64,000 nt of DNA from positions 4,278,001 to 4,342,000 of the forward strand of contig CM082592.2 in assembly GCA_040954595.2 (NCBI GenBank). The letters are read 5' to 3'. The notes below the pieces were generated by a model that made no database searches, was not told the DNA's origin, and saw only the letters and a list, made by a program, of their open reading frames with translations. A program made the position numbers and the translations under genes. Each line of letters opens with the position of its first letter. The stretch's first letter is position 1. The stretch comes from Balanoglossus misakiensis. Lineage: Eukaryota; Hemichordata. Positions 1-8,783 of the stretch are shown here, piece by piece.

Positions 1-423
1 CACCCCGACGCCCATGGTTAAGAAACGTGACTTTACTTGTAAAGGAATATTATTCTGGTCCCAAAATCTCAAATAATTTAGTCAGTTATACAAGTACTTT
101 CAGGAGTTCAACTTTTCCGTTCTCCGCCATTCAGAGTCATGGTCAAGTGTCCCACTCTATCGTGTGCATGTATGTATGTACGAACGTAAATGTATAGTCA
201 GTTGGGCAGGTTGTTAACTATGAGAGCTAGCAGGGAGGTAGGGTAGGTACGGAGACACGGCGTGGAAGTGTAGGTGGGTGGGTTGGCGATTGTGTGTGAG
301 GGAGGGTGGGAGTGAGTGAGGGAGGGAGGGACTAAGTTAAATTCCTTGCTACCGAGGTACCTATATTCAGACTGAATGACTGACTCACACATACCCTCCC
401 ACTTACTTTATTTACTCCTACAG

Positions 424-1564
424 ACCAGAGAAACACATGAAATTCAAGGAAGGAAAAGACGTGTCGCCATTGTACTGTTAGTGATTGGTGCGTTGGCATC
501 GCTGGCTTTGCTGAATGGTTTAATGTGTAAATGTAAGTATAAAAATTTATTGAAATAAAACGCTACAATAGTCATTTCGTCGTTGTGGAAATTCGACGCA
601 ATTGGTGGTTTATGAACAATTTCAAATGTGTACACTAAACGAAAGAGATACAAAAATCTTTAAAATAATAAGCAGAACCACGAAAATATCATTTAGAATT
701 AGCTGTATTGTATACATAGAATGGTCACATTCTTTGCCCAAAAAATCAAATATGCTTCTGTCAAACTCTGCTTTTTAAAGTGTATAATTGAAATCGTGTC
801 GATTTATTTTTTCTTTCAGTTTGCAGCCAGTGTGTAGTGTCCACCATGTCTCCAGGGAACCTAGGTATTTACTTGAAAGTTATAAAATTAATCCGCACCT
901 GGGAGATAGATTTTCAGAGAGAAAAAAGGAAATTCCTTAAAACATTTTAATTCTTTGCTATAATAATGTGTGTATGGAGTCTTTTTTGAAACCAAAGATG
1001 TAAACAGGGCGTCCACCGCGCCGTCTTGTTTTCATAAAACTCATTGTTTGATTTTTTCCCTCCATAATGTGGTCATTTTGAATTTCAAATGTGAGGTATC
1101 GCATTCAAACGTTTGCATGGTAAATCCATTTTTATATCCTGATTAAAACAGATGAAATTGGTTATTTACACATGATATGTAGTTTGTGATTTGAACATTC
1201 TGGGCATTCTCTTATGTAAATTGATTCCAGTTGCCTTTTTCCATTCCACAGCAAACTTAGAGCAACCAAGAACAACAATGGGGCCCCCAGAGGCTCTGAC
1301 AGAAGCGCTGATACCAACAGAACGACCCCTACCAAGTACAGGTAAGATATGCTATTAATCGCACTTAGTCTAGCATACAGCTTATTTACTATTAAGATAT
1401 GAATGTTAAATGTTGGTAGCTTCAGGTATCACGTTTATACACAGACAATGTTTCCCAAAACCTAGAAAAATCCCAAACAACAATGACGCCCACAGGGGCG
1501 TTGACAGAAGCGCCGACAACAACAGAACCAACACCAACACCAACAGAACCATTGTTGAGTACAG
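424..1564 (+). CDS. Exons of a single-pass membrane protein with Thr/Pro-rich stalk (partial gene)
   Basis: Four consecutive exons can be read: 424-532, 820-864, 1252-1341 and 1445-1564. Each has a good acceptor (for example tttactcctacag) and a GT donor (gtaagt, gtattt, gtaaga, gtaaga). The last three are symmetric phase 1-1 exons. Exon 1 encodes a basic stretch (GRKRR) followed by a hydrophobic segment of about 20 residues (VAIVLLVIGALASLALLNGL), then MCK; this looks like a type II membrane anchor with a cytoplasmic basic flank. Exon 2 adds two Cys (CSQC). Exons 3 and 4 are related to each other (both contain TTM then EALTEA or GALTEA) and are rich in Thr and Pro, so they look like a duplicated O-glycosylated stalk exon. 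The start codon and first exon are not identified. The downstream partner is unknown; the next phase-1 coding exon on this strand is the collagen exon at 5865, so this could be the N-terminus of C1q copy 1, but about 4.3 kb of repeats intervene. Exons are well supported, the join is not. Confidence 0.5.
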
Positions 1565-1922
1565 GTAAGATATGCTGTTTATCGCCTGGAGATATGACAC
1601 TCACTAAGTCAAAATAAAATTACTGTTAGTCAAACTAAGCCCATGCAGAATTCTTCAAAACTTTCCATAATACAATACTACATTTTCTTTATTCGCATCT
1701 ACCTAAAGTTCAAAATGTATCTTGGAAAATTTTCCAGAATTTCTCTGACAAGTTATAGAAATTCAAATTATGTAATAATATGCCAAGTGAATCGAATTGA
1801 ATTAAGTATCTAGTATAATTTAAAATCTCGACAATACAGTAGAATCTTCAACAAAGAAAACAGCCCGATGTTTTAAGTTTCAAAATGTTGCCAAATGTGT
1901 TTATGACATTACAAGTATGTAC
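1565..1922. other. No gene seen
   Basis: AT-rich sequence between the last stalk exon and the microsatellite. I see no open frame, RNA or repeat here. Confidence 0.5.
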
Positions 1923-2040
1923 ATGTATGTATGTATGTATGTATGTATGTATGTATGTATGTATGTATGTATATATGTATGTATGTATGTGTGTATGTAT
2001 GTATGTATGTATGTATGTATGTATGTATGTATGTATGTGT
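1923..2040. repeat. (TATG)n microsatellite
   Basis: A nearly pure TATG/GTAT tetranucleotide tract with a few GTGT and TATA interruptions. Open frames across it (MYVC or HTYI repeats) are artefacts. The LTR-like sequence starts directly at its right end, which suggests the retroelement inserted in or next to the tract. Confidence 0.95.
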
Positions 2041-2579
2041 GACGGAACAGTCGGTCACCATGGTGATATAACTTTTGATTGACGGGGCCGTCTGCTTCCA
2101 CGTGGTAGACATGCATCTCTTTGGTATACTCAGCATTTGTAGGTCGAGTACATTATATTCGAAATAGGTCTCGACATGCGACATTACGTCATGTTCTAGA
2201 CGAAAAGGACCCACATTTCGTGTCAGCTATTATTATTTTAATTACTACCAGAAACGGCGCGAAATATGCAAATCAAAAGTTGGTAATTAGCCTAGTTTTG
2301 AGGGTTTTCAGTCAGTGTGGACCAAGACTTTGTTAGAGTCGGACCGTGTGGTAAGCAGCCCTTTTGATGTGCGATTATTCGATGTCTTCGTAATAAAGTT
2401 GAACTGTTGTAGTTCTAAAAGTATTTCGTTTGTATCGAGGTTGATGTTCTTGTGGACTGTGGGTCGTTAAACCCACGGATAGTACCACTCTCTCTCATAG
2501 TGCGACGCGAACCCAATTATTTGGTAACCTGAGAGAAAAACTTACCAGTTCTCCGAGTGTGAAAGGAGTGACTGTTACA
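2038..2579 (+). mobile_element. Probable 5' LTR of a truncated LTR retrotransposon
   Basis: The segment begins TGTGACGG and ends CTGTTACA, so it has TG...CA ends with imperfect short inverted termini (TGTGAC/GTTACA). It contains a polyadenylation signal (AATAAA near 2391). One base after the end comes TGGTGGCAGC (2581-2590), which matches the start of a primer-binding site complementary to the 3' end of eukaryotic tRNA-Leu (ending GCTGCCACCA). That layout of LTR, PBS, then a gag-like ORF at 2720 is typical of Metaviridae-type elements. No second LTR and no pol sequence are seen; the element stops where the GGGCCC repeat begins at 3168. LTR boundaries are inferred without a paired LTR. Confidence 0.5.
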
Positions 2580-2719
2580 CTGGTGGCAGCTGAAGACGAT
2601 TGTCGTGCTGAGAGAAACCTCAACCTCCTTCAGGTAATTACAGAGACGCAACTAGTTTTCGTTGTCTGGTAGGACAACGCAACGCACATTGCGGCTTACC
2701 ACAGCGTGATTTATTGGAA

Positions 2720-3166
2720 ATGGCATCGGAGATTGCGACCGGAGAGACGTTGGCCGACATCGAGCCTGCAACCGACAGTACAGACGATGTCATCTCCTTC
2801 CAACCGAGGTTACAATCGTCGCGGGAACAGCCTGCAACCCCGACCGCCTCAGACCAGAGTCCACACCAAGAAAGCGGGTACGACTCCGGCAATTTCTCCA
2901 CTCCAGGGCGCCAACCGTTGGGAACCTTGAGGTGGGTTTGCGATGCGGTCAAGGGCAGCATTCGTAAAGGCCTGGGCCAGCAGGACGACGCAACAGACTT
3001 TGACAGAGATATTCAACCTCCTAAAATAGAGACCGACATCGATTGTCACGTCCCTATTGAAACAGAATCAACAGGCGCTGTTGTCAGCCGCGACACAAGG
3101 GCGCAGACGCACGAAGAAACTACGTCTCACACAGAGGAAACCGAAAAAGCTGCTCAGCCAAACTAG
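2720..3166 (+). CDS. Gag-like ORF fragment of an LTR retrotransposon (148 aa)
   Basis: An ATG at 2720 (MASEIATGET) opens a 148-codon frame ending at a stop just before 3168. In-frame stops lie upstream at 2591 and 2609, so the start is within the leader downstream of the presumed PBS. The product is hydrophilic and acidic, rich in Asp, Glu, Thr and Ser, with a short basic patch (VKGSIRKGLG) in the middle. No zinc knuckle, protease or reverse transcriptase motif is present. Its position after the LTR-like segment suggests the N-terminal part of gag, but I do not recognise the sequence, and a host exon of unknown function is possible. It ends almost exactly where another repeat starts, so the stop may not be native. 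Confidence 0.35.
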   Translation: MASEIATGETLADIEPATDSTDDVISFQPRLQSSREQPATPTASDQSPHQESGYDSGNFSTPGRQPLGTLRWVCDAVKGSIRKGLGQQDDATDFDRDIQPPKIETDIDCHVPIETESTGAVVSRDTRAQTHEETTSHTEETEKAAQPN

Positions 3167-3341
3167 TTAGGGCCCAAGCGCACGCAAGCGCTTGGGCCCT
3201 ATTGGTTTCGTTGGAATTTTTCTTTCTTTCTGTCTTTAGGGCCCAAGCGCTTGCTTGCGCTTGGGCCCTATTGGTTTCGTTGGGTTTTTTTAGGGCCCAA
3301 GCGCATACCAGCGCTTGGGCCCTATTGGTTTCGTTGGGGTT

Positions 3342-3343
3342 TT

Positions 3344-3375
<32 letters not shown>

Positions 3376-3376
3376 T
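3342..3376. repeat. (TTTC)n microsatellite
   Basis: A short TTTC tract following the third GGGCCC hairpin. A shorter tract (tttctttctttctg) follows the first hairpin, so this belongs to the element's own repeat unit. Confidence 0.85.
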
Positions 3377-4109
3377 ATTCTTGTGTCAATTCTTCGGCCA
3401 ACTAAATCTCAGAAACTACTGCAGGTACACTGCTCAAACTTGCTACAGTGGTCAAGGTCAATGAGTAGATGTGCAGTGACTTGTGAATACTTAATTAGTC
3501 ACGTGGCCTGGCGGCCATATTGGATTTTCTGAAAAAATGCAAATCTCAGATCTCAGAAACTACAAGTCAGATAGACTTCAAATTTGGCATGCAGGTAGAC
3601 TACCTTCTAGCCATCATTTTTGTAATTGGAAATTTTGCTGTCAATGTTGCAGTTTTTTTGCTACAATTTTTTTTCTGAAATCTGGCTTAAATTTCAAAAA
3701 TCTACTTCTCCAGAACCGGTCACAACCGAGACACGCGGTTTAGGGTATGTGGTCACCTAACTGATGTCTATCAAGATTGCGAAGATCATTGTGATCGGTC
3801 GAAGATTATGGCGGCCATATTGGATTTTCGAAAAACCATAGTTAAACTCCAAAAATCTTCTTCTCCAGAACGGGCGATGACTGAGTCGCAAGATTCGGGG
3901 AGTATGGTCACTACACTGATGTCTATCAAGTTTGCAAAGAGCATTGTGATTGGTCGAAGATTATGGCGGCCATATTGGATTTTGTAAAAAGCAGTGAAAA
4001 ATTGAAATTCCTTTTTCTAGTCTAAAAATTGATAGCATACAAATTCTTTTTATGGATATCAATCGTCATGAGACTAAAATATGTTACAATTTTTTGGCGA
4101 TTTTTCACA

Positions 4110-5641
4110 TGACCTTTGACCTACTTATCACACGTTATTATTTCTGCATATCTAATTCCAGGCTAACCTATAAGGCTAGACGTTTGGTTTTTGATGAATG
4201 TGGATTAGTGTGTGATCAAAATATTTTGCTACTTTTCATGACCCCTTTGACCTCTGCTGACCTCATTAATTATGTGCATAGCTAATTACAGGCGAACCAA
4301 TAGAGCTAGAGGTTTGGTTTTTGTTGGACATGGACCAGTATGGGATCAAATTTTTTTGCCCAAATGTTGGGTGACCTCTGGTGACCTTTGACCTACTTTC
4401 GCATATCTCAGCATCCAGAGCAGATACAACCATGGCATTTGGTAGGATGGGACCAAAATGTAAAGCCACATTTTTGGGTCACCTGTGACACCTGCTGACC
4501 TCATTAAATATGCACATACCTAATTACAGGCGAACCAATAGAGCTAGAGTTTTGGTTTTTGTTGGACATGGACCAGTATGGGTCAAAAAAATTGCCCAAA
4601 TGTTGGGTGACCTCAGGTGACCTTTGACCTACTTCACCCTATTTCAGCAGCAAAAATACACACATCCTTGTTATGTCATGAGATAATACATCCGATAGAA
4701 AATTCTGTTTCTTCTCATTCATACTGTGCATATATAATTCAAGATCAGCGCTTGGGCCCGACAATGCTGCTCGCAGCTTTAATTCTTTCTTCATTCTTGG
4801 TTCACTTCTTTGTCGCTCTAGATCTCATACACCACTGCAGGTACAGTTCTCAAACTTGCTACAGTGGTCAAGGTCAATGAGTAGATGTGCAGTGACTTGT
4901 GAATACTTAATTAGTCACGTGACATGGCGGCCATATTGGATTTTCTGAAAAAATGCAAATCTCAGATCTCAGAAACTACAAGTCAGATAGACTTCAGATT
5001 TGGCGTGCTGGTAGTATACCCTCTGCCCATCATTTTTGTAATTGAACAGAAATTCTTTTTATGGATATGAATCATCATATGACAAGAATAGGCTATAAAT
5101 ATTTTGGTAAATTTGGCAATGACCTTTGACCTACTTTTGACGCATCATTTTTCTGCATATCTAATTCCAGGCTAACCAATAGGGCTATAAGTTTGGTTTT
5201 TGATGTATGTGGTTTTGTATGTGATCAAAATTTTTTGCTACTTTTCATGACCCCTTTGACCTCTGCTGACCTCATTAAATATGCACATACCTAATTAATG
5301 ATGAACAAATAGACCTAGAGGTTTTGTTTTTGTTATACATGGACCAGTATGGGGTCAAAATATTTTGCCCAAATATTGGGTGACCTCGGGTGACCTTTGA
5401 CCTACTTTTGCATATCTCGACATCCACAGCAGATACAGCCTTGGCGTTTGGAGGTATGGGGCCATAATGAAAAGCCAAAGTTTTGGGTCACCTGTGACAC
5501 CTGCTTAACTCATTATTTATGTGCATACCTAATTCCGGGCTAACCAAAAGGGCTAGAGGTCTGGTTTTTGTTGGACATGGACCACTATGAGTCAAAATTT
5601 TCTGCCCAAATTGTGGGTGACCTCTGGGTGACCTTTGACCT
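4110..5641 (-). promoter_or_regulatory. Six perfect DR1-type nuclear-receptor half-site pairs in the repeat
   Basis: TGACCTTTGACCT, whose reverse complement is AGGTCAAAGGTCA (the DR1 consensus bound by RXR, HNF4 and COUP-TF type receptors), occurs at 4110-4122, 4382-4394, 4618-4630, 5120-5132, 5391-5403 and 5629-5641. Spacing is 272 and 236 bp in the first unit and 271 and 238 bp in the second. Each is embedded in a repeated sentence of the type gtgacctttgacctactt. Extra TGACCT half-sites lie near several of them. The motifs are seen directly; binding or regulatory function is inference. Confidence 0.6.
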
Positions 5642-5864
5642 ACTTAACACTATGTCAACACCAAACATAGATATAACCTTGATATTTCATGGGATAAAAC
5701 ACAGCATTATGTTTCGACTCATTAATTATGTGCATATCTAATAATCAGATCAGATAATAGAGCTTGGGCCCGGACAATGCTGCTTGCAGCTTTAATTATT
5801 TTATTTTATCCATTATCATTTGAGTGGCACTGACCGACTAGTGGAATTTTCTACTTTTTTGTAG

Positions 5865-6675
5865 GTCAGCCTGGTGTGATAGGTCCTGCAGGGAGTCCAG
5901 GGGTCAAAGGTGAACCAGGGGAGAAGGGAGAGAAGGGAAATATGGCCGCCAAAGGAGAAACAGGTAGTTGTCAGCAGTGATAAATAGTTGCTGTAAGAAA
6001 TTACATCAACTGATTTTAATATTTTGGAGGATTTTTTTTGAAATCCCAACATATATGTGAATGCTCTGTATAATCTGAGCTGCAATTGCTTTGTCTTTCA
6101 CACTTGAAGGTGAACCTGGTGTCAAAGGTCAAACTGGTTTTCCTGGAATGATTGGTCCACAGGGTCCAAAAGGTGAGAGTGGCCAGAATGGAACTGATGG
6201 TGTCAAGGGTGAAACTGGAGATGCTGGGGTCAAAGGTGAGAAAGGTGAAGTGGGTGAAGTACAACAAACCAAGGTGGCATTCTCTGTTGGAAGGAGGTGG
6301 TATGATGTCATCGGGACCAATTCAGAGCAAACTATCACCTATACTGATGTGATAGTACAAGAGGGTGCTGATATTGATATCAACACTGGGGTGTTCACTT
6401 GTCAAGTTCCTGGCATTTATTTTTTCTCTTTCTCGTTCCGTTCATATAGTGATAAAAATATGTACATACAATTCAAACAGAATGATGAATATAAGTTTGC
6501 ACTTAAACGGACAAATGATTCAGGATTTGATGTTCAGTCACAGAGTGGCATGTTACACCTGAACCAAGGTGATCAAGTCAAATTAGTGATGCACCCTAGT
6601 GACACTTACCGTACTCACCATTGTAGTGCAGACCATTGCAACACATTCAATGGGTACCTAGTCTACCCCGACTAA
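5865..6675 (+). CDS. Collagen-like C1q-domain protein, copy 1 (first exon missing or displaced)
   Basis: Two exons: 5865-5963 (acceptor ttttttgtag, donor gtagtt, 33 codons, phase 1-1) and 6110-6675 (acceptor cacttgaag, stop TAA at 6673). The first encodes Gly-X-Y repeats starting GQPGVIGP, with one Gly-to-Ala break (NMAAKG). The second continues the collagen stalk to about GEVGEV, then a complete C1q globular domain (KVAFSVGR, the aromatic signature FTCQVPGIYFFSFSF, ending NGYLVYPD) with Cys in HHC and DHC. C1q domains form trimeric jelly-roll heads that bind ligands in innate immunity or extracellular matrix. Copy 2 downstream is very similar but has a signal-peptide exon that is absent here: homology stops about 60 bp upstream of exon 5865, where a repeat element begins. 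The N-terminus may come from the membrane-protein exons at 424-1564 (same phase), or the copy may be 5'-truncated. AATAAA signals lie at 6830 and 6888. Confidence 0.8.
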
Positions 6676-7073
6676 ACAATCACAATAAAGTAACAGTCAG
6701 TACCCAATTCGGTCATTGCAACCATCCATTTTGTGGAAGCTTCAGGTCTGACTGGCAAATGACATGTTTCATTTCATTGCAACATCCTTCACAACAATAC
6801 TCTTTAATTGGAGAAATGATTGAATTAAAAATAAATGAATTACATGATTCATTGGGCTACAAAATATCCTTTTATAGACATTTTCAAAATAAAATACATT
6901 CATTTGCCGGCTGATAATTAAACCTAGATTCAACTTTTTTTATTATGTATATTTTATTTTAGGAACATGAGTATTTTTCAGAGAATTGATATAAACCAGT
7001 AATTTTTATAGCTGGAACTATTCGTGTCGAGAACTTTCAAAAATATTGTATTCACTTGATATTGAAACACTAA
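6676..7073 (+). other. 3' UTR and flank of C1q copy 1
   Basis: The first 110 bp after the stop closely match the sequence after the stop of copy 2 (shared acagtcagtaccca and cttcaggtctgactggc). Two AATAAA signals (6830-6835, 6888-6893) could end the transcript. Beyond about 6950 the sequence is AT-rich and probably leads into the LINE remnant. Confidence 0.55.
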
Positions 7074-7497
7074 TTGAAACAGATTGGAAATAAAGCTTTA
7101 GCTAAAGATTTTTGTGGTTTGGAATATTTCGCATCTCAAGAAATAGACCACCTATTTTTTATGGTTTCCACGAATACATCCTGCTCTGAATATTTACGTA
7201 GAGCTGTATTTAGCTTTTTTTATGGCAATAGAGCCTTTTCCTTATGTGCTTTACCATCTCAGATAAGGCTAGCTAATTTTTATAGAAATTTCAGAAGTCA
7301 GTTAAAAGATTATGTTTTTAGATCATTTTAATTCTAGACATTTTTAAAAATTATTTTGTCTCTGTGAGTTTTTAGGTGTTTATTGAAATTTTTAACTAAT
7401 TTTTACCTTTTCCATTTTTAGTGTTGTGTAAAGTGCATTGAGATTTTTTTAAATGCAATGCCTCTATAAGAAATAAATATTATTATTATTATTTAGT
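7074..7497 (+). mobile_element. 3' end of a LINE-type retrotransposon (remnant)
   Basis: A short frame at 7074-7331 ends NFRSQLKDYVFRSF, resembling the usual C-terminus of jockey/CR1/L2-type ORF2 proteins, in which a conserved RAFS segment is followed by a phrase like FKSRLKTHLF. Downstream the sequence contains tgtaaagtgcattgagat, then atgcaatgcctctataag, and ends aaataaatattattattatt. That is the typical 3' tail of many invertebrate and fish LINEs, with a short ATT microsatellite at the end. The frame has lost most of the expected domain, so it is a truncated dead copy. The 5' boundary is not clear. Confidence 0.6.
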
Positions 7498-7560
7498 AAA
7501 ACAATCACAAGAAAGTTTCAGTTGGTACCCAGTTCAGTCACAGCAACCATAGACCCTGGA
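7498..7560 (+). repeat. Third, diverged copy of the C1q-gene 3' UTR
   Basis: The stretch gtaaaacaatcacaagaaag followed by gtacccagttcagtcacagc aligns with the sequences immediately after the stop codons of copies 1 (6673) and 2 (10491), which read ctaaacaatcaca, then gtcagtaccca, then cattgcaaccat. No C1q coding sequence precedes it; a LINE 3' end does. It looks like the leftover of a third gene copy or of a duplicated 3' flank. Confidence 0.55.
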
Positions 7561-8783
7561 GAAAGATGACAAACGACTGCGGCAAAGATCAAAGGCAATC
7601 GACTACTTCCCGTGCATAAACTCTGCTGAGATTCTGCTAGATAATTCCTTTGTTTTCACGCATTATGTCCATACGCTCACCTTTCAATCAACTATTAATT
7701 TGTAAAAAATGCACGCAACATCCTTATAACTAAAGAGTTTTAAAAAAATTGAGTTTAAAAAAAATTGAGTTTGGTTGAAACATTATATTTATAATACACT
7801 GTACATTACAGAACACAAAGTTCAAAATAATATACAAAGTTCACATTCTTTCAAAGATTGCCCCCTTTGCAGTCACCAGCAGTTGTTGGCCATATATGGT
7901 GCTAAATGTAACAGTTTCGGTTTAATTTAACTCGCTAAAGATTGAAGGTAGGAATTATTTATCAGAAACTGATGAACATACTATAGTAGAAGGATTCTGA
8001 ATATATTGTATATGCCCTTAGGATTAGAAACTTTCAAAAGTTTGAAAAGTTGACTATTTTGCAAAGTTCAATTGTGTAAGATATAAAAAAGATAAAAACT
8101 GTATAACACCCTCTAAAAAATCTCCCCACAAAATAATGGACTCTCAGATATTCAAATAACCTGATATATCAAAACAACTGCTCCAGTTTCTTAAACATTC
8201 ACCAAGAAACAACTACTGCAAAGAAGACTTGGCAAAGTGCTGAAAGGAGTTTGAAATATCTACATCTGTCAGGTTTGAAGACAAACAAGGAACGAAGCAA
8301 GCAAGGTAGAGTTATAAATTCATTTAATTGTGATCTTAAATATAACAGTCTGACAATTATTTCCTTTTTGACTGTGATAGTAAATTAAGCTTGCTGCTGA
8401 AAAAAATATTTTCCTTGATTGGGTCTAAGCATGATTTTATAATACTTTTTCAGTGGTCGCTGATTTTGAATAAAGTATTTTATTTATTCATTAAACATAA
8501 CATTTATACCAGGTTTCAGAATGTTGGGCAATTATTCCATGGTTTCTGAAAAGTGAAAGTAATTTCGATGAAAGCAATGTTCTGCAACAGGGACGAGACT
8601 GTTGTGGTCAATATAGCATTGTTAGCATACATTTCATACAGCCAGTTTTATGAGTGCTGACCTTGAAACAACATCATGAAACCGCTAACTGTATTCATCA
8701 AACTAAAAAAAGTTCATAATGTTTCTGTTGCTCAAATTAATCCTAAACTCTGGTCTAACAAGATTTTTCATTGAATTTCCAGC
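7561..8783 (+). other. Upstream region of C1q copy 2, possible 5' UTR exon
   Basis: No coding frame is evident. The coding exon of copy 2 is preceded by a clear acceptor (attgaatttccag) one base before the ATG, so the transcript should have an upstream non-coding exon. A candidate ends at 8305 with the donor aagcaag/gtagag, but its start cannot be set. The rest is AT-rich with no recognised repeat. Confidence 0.35.

Larger units (their letters stand above)
3168..5806. repeat. Composite repeat element, two tandem copies with GGGCCC hairpin ends
   Basis: Two related units run in tandem, roughly 3168-4790 and 4790-5806. Matching landmarks include a block beginning at the phrase aaacttgctacagtgg (near 3436 and 4851), the cggccatattggattttc block, and three pairs of DR1 motifs about 1010 bp apart. 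The second unit lacks about 400 bp of the first. Unit 1 opens with three hairpins containing AGGGCCCAAGCGC and GCGCTTGGGCCCT (about 3170-3203, 3238-3271, 3291-3322), each followed by TATTGGTTTCGTTGG. Both units end with GCTTGGGCCC, then gacaatgctgc and a small hairpin, then cagctttaatt (4750-4784, 5763-5797). There is no coding capacity beyond scattered short frames. The family is not one I can name; it behaves like a non-autonomous element or satellite-like unit. Its right edge coincides with the 5' limit of homology between the two C1q genes. Confidence 0.75.

Noticed and set aside
2638-3049. Minus-strand and shifted frames over the gag-like ORF
   Set aside because: Overlap the better plus-strand frame and show no motif.
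3168-3336. CRISPR-like array (three spaced repeats)
   Set aside because: Eukaryotic context, palindromic GGGCCC stems with irregular spacing and a microsatellite; part of a dispersed-type repeat element.
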